This document shows positions 1-11,060 of a stretch of DNA of 64,000 bases, in pieces. Location: the NCBI RefSeq assembly GCF_021730395.1, contig NC_069362.1, positions 45,340,501 to 45,404,500 on the forward strand, given 5' to 3'. The notes under the pieces were generated by a model. It ran no database searches and had not been told where the DNA came from. It saw only the letters and a program-made list of their open reading frames with translations. How positions within the stretch are numbered: the first letter of the stretch is position 1; the number at the start of each line of letters is the position of its first letter. This DNA comes from Mercenaria mercenaria (taxonomy: Eukaryota; Mollusca; Bivalvia; Venerida; Veneridae). Both the position numbers and the translations under genes were made by a program.

Positions 1-960
1 TCTGTCGGCCTGTCAATCTTTGGTTTCCGAAGTGTAACTAGAGGATGCTTTGGGCTATATTGATAAAACTTAACAGGATAATTGCATGTGATCAATGAAT
101 GAATCCTATTGTTTAGGGAGTAAGTAGGCTAAAGGTCAAGGTCACATTGACACTAAGACTGAAAATGGTTTCCGATCAATAACTGGGGAACAGTTAGACA
201 TATAGTATTCAAACGTCATATGATGATTCATGTGGTCACTAGATGATTTCTATTGTTTTGGAGTAAGTAGGTTAAATGGACAAGGTCACAGTTACCGTGA
301 GACTGAAAACAGTGTCCAATTTATAACTGGAGAATTCATTGGCCTAGCATTATAATCCACAAATCCATATGATGATTGCCTGATGTCTGTAGATGATCCT
401 CCTGTTTCTGGGCCAGTAAGTCAAATGTCAAGGTCAAGGTCAAGGTCAAGGTGACATTGAGGCTGCAAATAATTTTCGATCAATAACTAGAGGACGCTTG
501 AGAATATGATAGCATCTATGTCTATTAACGGAACCTACTGATATATGTCTACATTCGTTTTATTTTATACATAAGCTGTTTCTGTATATTTTAATACTGC
601 GTTAACCAATAATATCACACAGGTTATTAGACTGAAAAGATGATCATAAAACGACTCTGAAAATATATGATAGTTGGTGTACATGCAAATGGAAAGTAAG
701 AAATACACATATTGTGTGCAGTGTTATAACAATTACTAAAGTCTTTAGTTGACAATTATTATGATATGCATCACTTTAAAGTCTGTAGATTTAACTTAAA
801 GGTACTCTAAAAGGACCATGTGCTCTTCCCACAGTAAAAATTCCCATAATCAGACGACAGGTTACGCGCAACACCCAGACCCTTAGCTCAAAGGTCAAGG
901 TCACACTTGGATGTCAGAGGTCAATATGTTTCTTTCACTGTCCGGTTCATACCTCTGTCA
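1..960. repeat. Diverged ~150-bp tandem repeat with AGGTCA motifs (left edge cut)
   Basis: Repeated blocks contain a run like AAGGTCAAGGTCAC (near 131, 281, 425-450 and 890), then phrases such as TTTCCGATCAATAACT and a GATGATT stretch. Spacing is roughly 145-150 bp and the units have drifted a good deal. No protein is encoded. The block 1-790 has a paralogue at 8985-9625. Similar motif-bearing arrays recur at 47935-48748, 54369-54770 and 55800-57490, so this is a dispersed family. The last AGGTCA stretch near 890 stands apart from the main array. Confidence 0.7.
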
Positions 961-983
961 TCCATTAAGAGTTTTGTATTTAA

Positions 984-1260
984 TTGCTATTCAGGAAAAT
1001 ATTAATACACATTACAGAAACATCAGACAGCCGGTTAAAAGGTTTTAGTCCTAATAAAACAGAAATGTTGTTAATTAGTAATTCTATCAAAAACAAACTT
1101 TTCCCTTCAAGTTTGGCAATGTTGAACACAACAGACCACCACACATTTCTTGAAGTCACAATCTCATCTGAAGCAAAGTGGACATGTCACATTAAAATAT
1201 CTACACATCTTGTATGAAGAAAGTTGATGTCTGAAGAAAGCTAAAATATATACAACAGTT
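984..1260 (+). mobile_element. LINE reverse-transcriptase fragment
   Basis: The frame from 984 to 1217 reads FSPNKTEMLLISNS, then FPSSLAMLNTT, then FLEVTISSEAKWTCHI. This resembles the stretch after the catalytic motif of CR1/L2/Jockey-type LINE reverse transcriptases, whose usual pattern is NPxKTExMLIS followed by HLGVTLSSDxKWxxHI. The frame stops after about 77 codons, and homologous-looking words continue out of frame to about 1260. Only this short internal piece remains. It is inferred from the motif pattern and was not database-checked. Confidence 0.55.
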
Positions 1261-1465
1261 TTACTCCTGTTTTAGAGTGTACTTCAGAGGTACGTGAAGG
1301 CTGCTTTCTCGAAACAGTAACTTATTTTAATCAATTAAGTTAAAAATGGCTAGAAATGTTTGTAGTTTGCCAATATTTTGTAGTGAAAAAAGGACTTTAT
1401 TTTGAATCAGGCTGTGATTCTATAAGACGAAAAAACAGGTTAAACTTTTTACTTTCTATAAGATG

Positions 1466-1783
1466 TGTCACGGTAAAGAACTTGAATATTAAAACGGGGA
1501 GAAAATGTGCAAGCGGCCGGGAAGCTCTGTCGGTAGAGCATCAGAACATTATTCCAAGGCCCCGGATTCGAGTCTCGGTTTGGCGGCACATTTTTCACCG
1601 TGTGACATTTGGCGCCCAACGTGGTGCCGTGACTGTTTGTACTCTGAGATCATCACCTTGTTCTCTGTCCCATTATAAATTGAAGGAGCGGGAGAGTTTG
1701 TCACGATATAGGACTTGAATATTAGAACGGGGAGAAAATGTGTAGGCACCGGGTAGCTCAGTTGATAGAGCATCGGAACATTT
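1466..1783 (+). mobile_element. Miniature LTR retroelement fossil (TRIM-size) with tRNA-like LTR
   Basis: A 142-bp 5' terminal repeat (1466-1607) begins TGTCAC and ends TGTGACA. It is followed after two bases by a primer-binding-like TGGCGCCCAACGTGG (1610-1624). A purine-rich tract (1683-1696) directly precedes a second repeat starting TGTCAC at 1699. The repeats share CTTGAATATTA, ACGGGGAGAAAATGTG and the start of a tRNA-like segment. The internal region is only about 91 bp and has no coding capacity, so this is a terminal-repeat retrotransposon in miniature. Inside the repeat, 1513-1587 has a tRNA-like A box (GCTCTGTCGGTAGAGC) and B box (GATTCGAGTC). The element is broken, with about one large break in the 3' part, and looks moderately old. 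Autonomous partner unknown. Confidence 0.6.
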
Positions 1784-4700
1784 TCTCACCCTGCCACAGT
1801 TGCATTACCCGCCTATGTAAAAATTTTCCCCTGGTTAAGTAAGAGATTTGTCCCTAAAGAAATAGTGAAAATCATATATTTTACCAAACAACAGATTGAC
1901 ATTAACTAATAAATCTTTAATACCGTCTACAATAAGGCTATGGAATAATTTAAAAATGGAGTGTAGACTCAAACCTTTTTCTTCTTTCAAAACTTACTGT
2001 TAATAATGGTGTACATCCTTTTTACTTTGCTGGAGCATGTGTAACTTATGGCATACACGTTTGAGAATCATCGAAGTAGTTTTTATTACAAGTTGTATAT
2101 CTTCAAAACAGTGCATTTCTTTGAAGAGTTCAAACGCTTTTAAGAAAACACTGTATACTTTATTATATGTGTATGATGTTTTCTAGAATGTCGACATCAG
2201 ATGTTAAGAAACATTTACTTTCTGTAATTACTAACAACTGTTTTTGTTAGGATCATACACATGTACACTTTTGATGTAGAAACTACATGTATTTTCTGGC
2301 AGTTGCCATTGCTTTGTTAATTTTTTTGAAAGGGTTTTAGAAATGTTGTTCAAACGTGTGCCCAATCCCATTGTATATATTAAATTCAATAAAATATTGA
2401 TAAACTAAGATTATTTTGTTGTTTATTTTGCTTCTACAATTAGGTCTACATAATGAAAGAGGTACTGTATCATTGATATTTTAGTGTGTGACGTAAGTGT
2501 ATCCTATAGTTTATTGTATCATTGAAGTTAGTGAGCGTATAATGTTATGATATCATAGGGAGTATTGTTGTACTAATCTAAATTATAATAGAAATGATAT
2601 TTTTGTTAATAAAGTTTTATTTGCCTCAGCACAGGCGTTTGAAGCTCAAACTCTCCAAAATATATGAAAGTTAGATCTGCGGAGGAGATCGTAGATCTTT
2701 GAAAAAGGTCAAGGTTGGCAACTTCACGCCTCAGGTCCATTTTTAGAGCTCGTTTAACACCCTTTCAAATAGAAAATCCTACTTTTATAGGCACTTACGT
2801 AACGTGTCCTGGTTTTAATCAGAATAGACACATTTTAAACAAAACATTTTTGGTATTCGGCCATTCCGTGCTCAGCTTCCGGTCAGTAAGGAGTGAATGC
2901 TCCATAGACATAGCTTTGCAACAACTATATTTGTATCACGTACTATGGACGATCATTGTAACTGATCACCTAGTCCGCAAATTGCAAAATCAGAAAAGTA
3001 CCATTAACGTTGTAAGTGTGGAACCGGCAAATCATAAAAGCTGCACAATCTAAACCAGAAAAGAAATATAACCATATAAGATGTACCTTATATAAATAAA
3101 AAACAAAGACAAATATCAAACAGGGAATGCCACGTACCAAAAACGCAGCCTCCCCAAAACGAAACCCACAGTACACAGACGCGCACACCACAAACACACA
3201 TACACATACACGCGCTCACACACAAAAAGCCAACACATTAGGACAAAACGAACAAACAAAGGAACACAGTGGGGCACCGCCTTGGAACGGTCAGTGGCAA
3301 AAACACCACTGGGGAGCTCAAACCGGTTTATGGTGCGCACCCAACCTCACTCTTACTCCCACCATGTTCCAAAGACACGGGACAGTGTAAATAAAAGTAA
3401 TCCCCTCCAGGTGAATCTCTAACACACGTAATGGAAACAAAAAGGCATGGCATGTAAAACACAAAAATGCTCGTGTATAAATATATAAAAAGCAAACCTT
3501 TAGAACCAAAAACGTATGTACTCAATGCCTTTTCAGAAGACAGAGCAATACTCCTTGAGTGATTAATTTTAAACGAACATATTTTACACACACCGACTTG
3601 TTTTTTTTCAAAATCACGATGCAAACAGTACTCCAACCTCCAAGTATTATCTTAGGTCATATAACTTGCCTCAGGAGTTAAAGAAACATGGAGGCCCGTC
3701 AAGTGTTTATGAACATATCTGTAACTTCCAGCGAACGACCTTGCGTTAATACATATTTTTTTAAACATAAACTTGAATGTCTCTTATTCAAATCAGTGAA
3801 TTTTCAGTTTAGTCTGGTTTCTACATACAGGACGCCAAGTTTTGAAAGTTTCTCCCGTTAGTACATTTTCTAAAAGTTTACCTGAAAAAAAAAATAACAC
3901 TCGCCTCGAAACACGGACGCCTGTCGTTTCAAAACCTTCTCCCGCTGGTAAATCTGAATGCATATACTAACAATTAACACAAGTCTCTCAACTTTGAATC
4001 ATGTGATATATCGAAAAAAGATATACATCTCTGTTTTGCATTTTATCTTTGTATAAAACAACACAAATTACGTGATGAATGCATTTTCCCCGCCAAAATA
4101 AATACCGTGAGCATACTCAGTTACATGTTTGTTGACGACCACAAACTATCGGTTTTAAATGTGAGAATCTGCTATGCCATGTAAAAAGAGATTCTGAAGC
4201 ACGCTGGTAACCGCATATCAACATGACACAAATCTGACGAGTCATACCGCGTCAACCATTGTGTGAATGTGTAACCCTTTTACATTCAACTGTGCGTTCT
4301 AGTAACACTTTCGTAGGAAAGCAATGTCTATAAATTATAGGAAACAAAGAACCGGAGAATAACTTCACTGTTGATGGCCTTTCGTCGTTCATTAGAGTGC
4401 TTTGATGATACAGCTAAATTTGTCATTGTATCGTTATTTTCCACGGGACCAGAAAAAATAACTGCGGTGTATATATTTGTTCCTGCTTCAAATGATTTTC
4501 TTGAACTTTAACTTATGTGGAAAGAAAGATTGGCTTCATTGATTAAACAATTTTCAACAGAAACTATATGCAATTGAAATGTTAGTTATGGTATTAAGTT
4601 GTCCCGTAGGAATCAAACTTAGACTGACAGACTTTAATGAGGACTTTTTAAATTTAGAACCCAACAAAATCATTTTTAGTTTCAACATTTGATCATCAAA

Positions 4701-5111
4701 ATGAGGCATGTCGAGAATTATGTTATAATCTAGTACCGCAGGTCGAAGTCGAAATATATTCGGAACGATCAGTCACCGTTTTATGACGTCACGAATAATA
4801 CGCCATTATTTCTCAAACCATTGAAGGTTTTCCAAAGTAAACAAGCTTCTTTTACAGTGTTTACAGATCAAGGGTTGAACGTATTACTGTCGCAAGTCCT
4901 TCTTTATTTAATAGGAATTACTATAATATTGCGTTCAACCCTCGAGATAGGCTTTTTATAATTTTTCAATTACTTTGTTATTTGGGAAGAATTGTTGCTT
5001 TATGCTTATTTATTTTAACTAGATTGTGATGAAAGCTTAAAGCTTATTTGAACCACTCTCGAGGCCGCTTCCCGGAAAAACCATTACATGTGTCAAATGA
5101 TGAGTCATAGT
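1784..5111. other. No gene recognised; AT-rich sequence with a CA-type microsatellite
   Basis: I found no coding exon here. Short frames at 2715-3053 and 3116-3640 have no recognisable domain and lack codon structure. 3178-3230 is a degenerate CA/CACA microsatellite. 2425-2550 is similar to 9880-9995 and so belongs to the duplicated block that starts at 1. The stretch 3120-3640 reads like part of an unassigned dispersed repeat. A short inverted pair (AGGGTTGAACG at 4871 and CGTTCAACCCT at 4932) encloses about 50 bp. Confidence 0.45.
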
Positions 5112-5183
5112 CGTGACCCGAATGTGACTCGAACCCATGAGCCTGGTTTGAGCGGCCGACACCTTAACCACTATACCACCGAA
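5112..5183 (-). mobile_element. tRNA-derived SINE head (minus strand)
   Basis: Read on the minus strand, this starts CGGTGGTATAGTGGTTAA (A box) and later has GGGTTCGAGTC (B box) at Pol III tRNA spacing. The 3' continuation, toward lower plus coordinates, is not tRNA-like, as expected for a SINE body. The acceptor stem does not pair well, so a working tRNA gene is unlikely. The family is not identified. Confidence 0.5.
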
Positions 5184-5471
5184 TTGTTAATGATACATTT
5201 TTCAAAAATGATTTATCTATGATTTTTTAACCGGAAGCTTGATAAGGTATGGTGGACAATCAAAACGGCGATTTTGATATTGTTGGTAAGCTGGTAAAAT
5301 AAACGACTTTGAAATATATTTCTTGTTGTGTTCAGCATAAAATAAGATGGACGTGTTTTCTTTCACCAGAAAGGTTATTCACATCCATTCAAGTTGTCAG
5401 CCGATAAAAAGTGAATAAAACATGATTTACTAGCCAAATTGCATTGTGTACTAAATGGGATGCATATATAT

Positions 5472-6012
5472 GGGCCGTTCCATGACTAAGAAAAGCATTT
5501 AACCTTTCAAATCTGAAAGTTTGAAGATATTATCGTCACTATTTCAAGAATTACAATGCTTTTAAGAAGTCACCGAAGGCGTTTTGAGACCTGACAACTA
5601 TAACGTCATGAAAGTAGTATGACTGCGTCATGCGATGCTTGTTTTTTTCCCGTGTCATTTATGCGACAAAGTATGCGTATCACTAACTAAATATTATACC
5701 TTTGATTATTTAGAAACAGTTTAAAATGATTAGACTGAAAAAATATTTCAACCGTGCATTTATGGTTTCATCACGGGCCTTTTATCTCTACACCTTTGTA
5801 TTCTTACGGTGCATGTGCGCTTTGGAACACAAATAACTTTTACTTGTAAAATATAGCAGAATTTGATTCTCTTTAGATAACTAAATTATAATATACAAAT
5901 TTCTAATTTCTGCATGACCTTGAGAAAGCAATGATTTTCTAGTATTTTTAACTATGCATTATGCAATAATTATATCATGTCACTAATACAGGTTTTTCTT
6001 ATGGAACGGCCC
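5472..6012. mobile_element. 541-bp element with short TIRs and 8-bp AT target repeat
   Basis: The left end GGGCCGTTCCAT (5472-5483) is matched by ATGGAACGGCCC (6001-6012). A further AAGAAAA lies just inside both ends. Each end is flanked by ATATATAT (5464-5471 and 6013-6020), which fits an 8-bp target-site duplication, although AT runs can arise by chance. There is no frame of note, so the element is non-autonomous. An 8-bp duplication is used by hAT and P-type transposases, and the family is not settled. Confidence 0.6.
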
Positions 6013-6020
6013 ATATATAT

Positions 6021-7481
6021 TTATTAATTAAACTTCTAAGCGCCTGTGGTTTTACATTATACGTTTCGGCGCGGGAATATTATCTTTCCTCTTTCAGAAA
6101 AAAATTGATGCAAGGACTATACTGTACAATGTACACCAAATGTTTTTACGTAATTTTAAGTAAATTGTTATCAATTAATATTAATATACCATTATAAAGG
6201 TTATTGAAAAATTTCCAGCTAATGATGGTGTAGGAAAATCTCAGGTGTCCCTACTTTCTGGATATCAAATATAAACTCCAGTGAAATTACAAGTCACTTG
6301 TTAGAAGAAACCATTTGGAGAATAAATTAAAATTTCATATTTTTCATACGTACGCACCTCCTTCACATACGTGTTTGTGCTGATATTACTGTAGAAAGTG
6401 TATCAAATGGTATCAATGGCCCCAGTACCCTTACTTAACACGTCGCATAATGACAACCTAGAAATTATCCATCAAATAATCTACATATATACATCAGCAT
6501 CATTTATAAGAATGGCAAACGTTCAATACTGATACAATATGGCTATGCTTGGGGTCTAAACAAATTAAAGGACTGTCATGTTTCCTATGCTACTCAGTTC
6601 ACCAAGTGCTTCGTGACAGTTGTGATAAAAAGGAGCAAAAGCCGTACACCTTAAACGTTAAATCCCTCAGCTTCAATATATACATATAACGAGGGTATGA
6701 GAAAATATATGTTCAAAAAAGTGTCAAAAGTTTAATTATAAACCCGAGCGCTTTCAAGTTTTAAAAAGCCGTTTTCAAGGGCAGCATAAATAAAAACTAA
6801 TATAATAATGGCGTATATTCCGGCTGTATAGTCCGATATATAAATATTAAATCTATAATTTTTCATACTCTATAATTTCATTTCTTGGTTCTTGTATCCG
6901 TCTGGAATCCAGTGTGTTTTAAAGCATTTCGTTGACGATTTTACTTTTATTTTTCTCACTCATATACATATAAACTGTTGTGCAGAAAAGAAGATGTTAG
7001 TAGGGTTAAAAACAGGATAAAAGCAAAACTATCAGTACATGAATTATGGTTTAAATATCAATGTAGCCAGTGCTGATTTGAATCTGGAGATAGTTTCAAC
7101 ACTGACCACATAAGATGGTAACGTATTCCTCTGAACAACTGTTCCAGGGAAAAATGAATTTTGTAATATTCAGCTGTAGAAGAGGGTATCTGAAATGCCA
7201 GATGATTGTAGTGTCTGGACTGTCTTGCGTAAGGTGTAACATATTGCTTAGGATCAACATCTATATGATAATAAACCATTTTGTGACATAAAGGTGGTCT
7301 ACTATGTTGTTTTCTAAATTTCAGTAAATTCCAATTTAAATCATATATGATATTTGAGGCTGTGAACAAGGTCTTTCTGCAATTGCTTGTAAAAAATCTT
7401 ACAGTCTGTCTTGAATGTTTTAAACATTGTCTATACCCTTACAAGACACTTAAACAGTATTCTAAAGTTGGTCTCTCAATA
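6021..7481. other. No gene recognised
   Basis: AT-rich sequence. The 103-codon minus frame at 7058-7369 has no recognisable domain and no supporting splice context. I see no tandem array, RNA gene or clear mobile element. Confidence 0.4.
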
Positions 7482-8325
7482 CAGTTTAACTTCCGAAAAC
7501 CGGACCTTCTGAAAACCGGAAACCTTTGAAAACTGCACGAAACTCAAGGTCCCGATTTTTTCTGTTCTTATTTCTATATATTTTTAACTTCTGAAAACCG
7601 GAACTTCTGAATTCTGAAAACCGGACGATTTTTGAAGGACCGTTTATATTTTAACACTAAAATTGACTTCCAAAAACCGAACAGTGAAATTTTTGCTGGT
7701 TTAAAAGTGTCACCTGTTAATCCAAAAACGCTGTCAACATGTTCTTTTGTTTATCTATTAGCGGCGCGTGTTTATTTTGACACGCTAGATAATCACAATG
7801 ATCATTTGATGCAAAAGTAAGGAAGTAATCAGTGATTACTTTCATTTGTATTCAATTTATGAAAAGGTGATAAATTAAATATCTTAGTGTGAAAAACTTT
7901 TTCAATGTTTGAACGAAAGAAAAAAGGGGTTTTAGTTCATTTAGTTACATCGATTAAACTATGCCGTGTCAACATTAATGAAATGTTGACGAACTCCGAA
8001 CTCCAAAGATAGTAAAATGTAAGTGGAAAATATTTGCGTAAATGCTATTATATAAGATATGTTGTTTTCTTTTTATATCTGTTATTTATGTATTTATTAT
8101 CCTTAATGTTTGTAATTGATTAATTAATTAATTACTAGTAATTAATTAATTATTTACTTTTAATAAAATTGTAAAATTGAAAAGGATAATAATCTCCTTC
8201 ACCCTGTGTGTAAGAAAACATAACTCTTGTGCACCAAGCCCACATTGCCTACAAACTTCTGAATTCTGAGAACTTACAAAAACCGAACTGGTCCGGAGGT
8301 CGTTCGGTTTTCGGAAGTTACTCTG
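7482..8325. mobile_element. Pogo/Tigger-like MITE, 844 bp, TA target site
   Basis: The left terminus CAGTTTAACTTCCGAAAACC and the right terminus read inward, CAGAGTAACTTCCGAAAACC, differ at two positions. Both are flanked by TA (7480-7481 and 8326-8327). Ends starting CAGT with AACTTCCG are typical in style of pogo/Tigger (Tc1-mariner) elements. Subterminal copies of CTTCTGAAAACCGGA or CTTCTGAATTCTGA occur on both sides (7509-7625, 8255-8290). The interior has an AT palindrome (8115-8150) and a 62-codon frame without a transposase motif. Non-autonomous. Confidence 0.7.
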
Positions 8326-8329
8326 TACT

Positions 8330-8605
8330 ATTATATCTATTTATTTATTTTGTTTGGTTTAACGTCGCACAGACACAATTATAGGTCATATGGCGACTAT
8401 CCAGCTTTTGGCGGTTGAGGAAGACCCCAGGTGGCCCTCCGTGCATTATTTTAACACTAGCGGGCACCTGGGTAGAACCAACGACCTTCCGTAAGCCAGC
8501 TGGATGGCTTCCTCACATGAAGAATTCAGTGAGGCTCGAACCCACATCGATGAGGGGCAAGTGATTTGAAGTCAGCGACCTTACCCACTCGGCCACGGAG
8601 GCCCC
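8330..8605 (-). mobile_element. tRNA-headed SINE, about 276 bp (family S1)
   Basis: On the minus strand the head reads GGGGCCTCCGTGGCCGAGTG, with a B box GTGGGTTCGAGCCTCAC after a long variable-arm-like stretch. This is the shape of a class II (Ser/Leu/Sec-like) tRNA. The body holds GGAAGCCATCCAGCTGGC and CACCTGGGGTCTTCCTC, and the tail ends in an AAATAAATAAATA-type repeat. Near-identical copies lie at 22757-23035 and 29219-29496, so the family was active after this region formed. It abuts the 3' end of the pogo-like MITE. It resembles known molluscan SINEs, but I did not assign a named family. Confidence 0.8.
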
Positions 8606-8984
8606 TACACAATACTTTTATAAGCAGCTGTGTTCGTTGAACTTTTAGAACAATTATGTTATGTTTTAAGAAACATTTTGTAGGGTGTAATCTGTATCTA
8701 TAGGTATTCTGGATCTAGAGACATGCAATATGTGACCTTTGCTTACATTGAAAGAAATTTTCTATTTCTGCTACTATAATGATACGCTGTCAAGATCCTT
8801 TTGCAGCTAAGCTGAATCAGTCTACGAATTTATAGTCCTATACATGATAAAATACACAGTCATCCTGAAAAAGACGTACATTTGACACAGACAAAGGTTG
8901 ATCATTTATGTAAAGCAGAAATAGAAGAGGTCCTAGGACCGACCATTGAGGTACGCTTGATATAATAGGAGCCAATCTGGATGT

Positions 8985-9995
8985 TGCCACGTCGGGCAAT
9001 GGTTTCCGATCAATATCTCGGGAAGGTGTAAGCCTACATTATTCAAACTTAATAGGAAAATTGCATGTGGCCACTACATGAAGACAATTATTATTGTTTT
9101 TGAATAGTAGGTAAAAAGACAAGGCCGTAGTGACCATGAGACTGAAAACGGTTTCCGATCAATAACCAAGGGGCACTTTGGCCTACGACGGATACATTCT
9201 GTAGGATGATTGCCGGATGTCAGTAGATGACCCTAATTCTAGGTCAGTGGGTCAAAGGTCAAGGTCACAGTGACTGTAAACAGTTTCGGTAAAAAACTAG
9301 AGAACGCTTGAGAAAATGATAGCATCAATGTCTCCTTATGGAGCCTACTGATGTCTATGTCGTAAAGTGAATCGATGCATTCTTTTTATTTTTCTCATAG
9401 GCTGACATATAAATACTGTATCAACCCATAATATCAAGCAGGTTATTAGACAGAAAAGAAAAGATGATCTTTTAACGACTGTGAAAAAAGTTTTGTATCT
9501 ATGATAGTAAGTGTACATGCATGAGAAAAAAACCCGAAAAGTACACATATATATAATGAAATAAGTGTTACATAATGACAATTATTATAATTGGTGTTCA
9601 CTTTACAGCCTGTAAATTAGGACAAATTATTGTTTCTAAAGTAAAGAATTTTATTTCATTTTGTTTTTATTTGACAAATAACTTCTTGTACGATGAGCAA
9701 ATATTTCATAGCTGGTATAGCTATGCAAATATATTAACTGTGGAAGCGTCTTGACTACCTTTCAACCTGTATTATGCTATAAGCGTATTTTCAGAACAAT
9801 TCTCAAGAAACTCTTTTAGATATTAGGTAAGTCTCATTGTGTCTCTATGTGAATTATGAGCTTTTATGGTTCAATGACCAGTAATTTCTACATTTAGGTC
9901 TAGATAATGAAATGGGAACTGTAACGTTGACATCACTGGTGTTGCATTTTGCATTTTATAGTATATTGTGATATTGAAGTGTGAGAGCAGTATGT
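8985..9995. repeat. Paralogue of the block at 1-790 plus 2425-2550
   Basis: GGTTTCCGATCAATA, CTAGAGAACGCTTGAGAA, GATAGCATC and GGTTATTAGAC occur in the same order as in 1-790. 9880-9995 (TTTAGGTCTAGATAATGAAA and onward) matches 2430-2530. Between these parts, copy A carries the LINE scrap and the miniature LTR element, which are absent here. That suggests the insertions came after the duplication, or that this copy lost sequence. No coding content. Confidence 0.65.
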
Positions 9996-10011
9996 ATTTT
10001 GTTGTACATGT

Positions 10012-10498
10012 ATACAGTCTAAAATGGCACATGCTAGATCTCCAGCGAATTAACTCTCGACTCTCCCTTATGTATAAAATCTCAAATCAGCTGGTTGCAA
10101 TCCCCATGGAAGAGTATCTCATCCCCTAGGCAATCATGTCAGCCATTATTATCCGCTGTCTTACAGGTTAATCACTGCAACCACTGATTACTGCAAATAC
10201 TTCTTCTCTCTCTCTCCCCCCCCCCCACCCAGGACTATAGTCCTATGGAATTATTTTCCACCTGACATTCCCTTTCTTCCATCCCTTTAGCAGTTCACTG
10301 CCGCTGTTTGCAACATTGAACACACCACCATAAACTTTCTCTTCGCCCCTATTTTTGTCTTTTAAATCAGTAACAACCTTTCCGTTCCCTTTTATTTTAG
10401 CCCGATTTTCTTTTACTTTTTACTAACAATCTTTGTGGCTTGACGCGCAAGAAAGTGTCTATGGCCCTGTAAAGGGTTAGACAGTAACGGAAGATCGA
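10012..10498 (+). mobile_element. LINE 3' end (5'-truncated)
   Basis: Scattered frames give LVAIPMEEYLIP and, after CCCAGGACTATAGTCCTATG, a phrase like RTIVLWNYFPPDIPF followed by FAALxNIEHT. This is the usual C-terminus of CR1/Jockey-type reverse transcriptases. The 3' UTR contains GGCTTGACGCGCAAGAAAGT and ends near GATCGATA. The same tail is at 25960-26372, and a relative is at 19600-19915. A pyrimidine run (10200-10229) interrupts the coding part. Decayed. Confidence 0.7.
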
Positions 10499-10502
10499 TA
10501 TA

Positions 10503-11060
10503 AGAGCTGTCCTACGCCATAGCCTCCATTACAGGATTTATGTTTTAAAGTTTGTGCACTTCCATGTTATATCTGCTATTATTAAATAGCTTTGTTTCAA
10601 ACTTGGAATAGTTGTTCTTTAATAGCATCCACATTATTTGGCGTAAGGGCCCTTGGACTTTAAAACACTTTCACAGTGTTTTATTACTAGATGGATTAAA
10701 TAGGTGTTTCATATCACTACCAATATCACATATCGCAAGGGTTGTAACTCTTTCACTTAGAATTTCAGGTAAATGTTTTGCTGCAATTTCACTCTAGCTC
10801 TGATATAATAGCAGAATGGATTGGATTCGAACTTGCCACAGTTGTTTCACATAACCACCAACATCATATTTCAAAAGTGCCATAACTTTTACACCAATAT
10901 TTTATTAATCATGCCCACATTTTACTTAAAATTTCAGGCACATTTGCTCTATCTCTGTAATTATCAAATAGATTTGATTCAAACTTAAAAACAGTTGTTT
11001 CAAACCACAATCTATTATTTTGGTAGCAATATTGTATAAATTATGCCTCCTTATTAGTCC
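10503..11060 (+). repeat. Dispersed repeat R (AGAGCTGTCCTAC ... GCCTCCTTATTAGTCC)
   Basis: It begins with AGAGCTGTCCTAC and contains internal repeated phrases: ATTTGATTC(A/G)AACTT, CATAACTTT..CCAATATTT and TTACTTA(G/A)AATTTCAGG. Copies are at 33870-34360 (same orientation) and 60620-60935 (inverted). Within a copy the phrase units recur every ~170 bp, so it has internal tandem structure like the CTAA-ended repeats further right. No coding capacity. Confidence 0.65.

Noticed and set aside
1513-1587. Functional tRNA gene
   Set aside because: It lies in a terminal repeat of a miniature LTR element, and a second partial copy at 1745-1783 shares the same flanks. The acceptor pairing is poor.
2715-3053. 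112-codon plus frame as a coding exon
   Set aside because: It starts with TTG, shows no domain and no splice signals that I would trust.
3127-3390. Frame with THTHTRAHT repeats
   Set aside because: It is the translation of a CA microsatellite.
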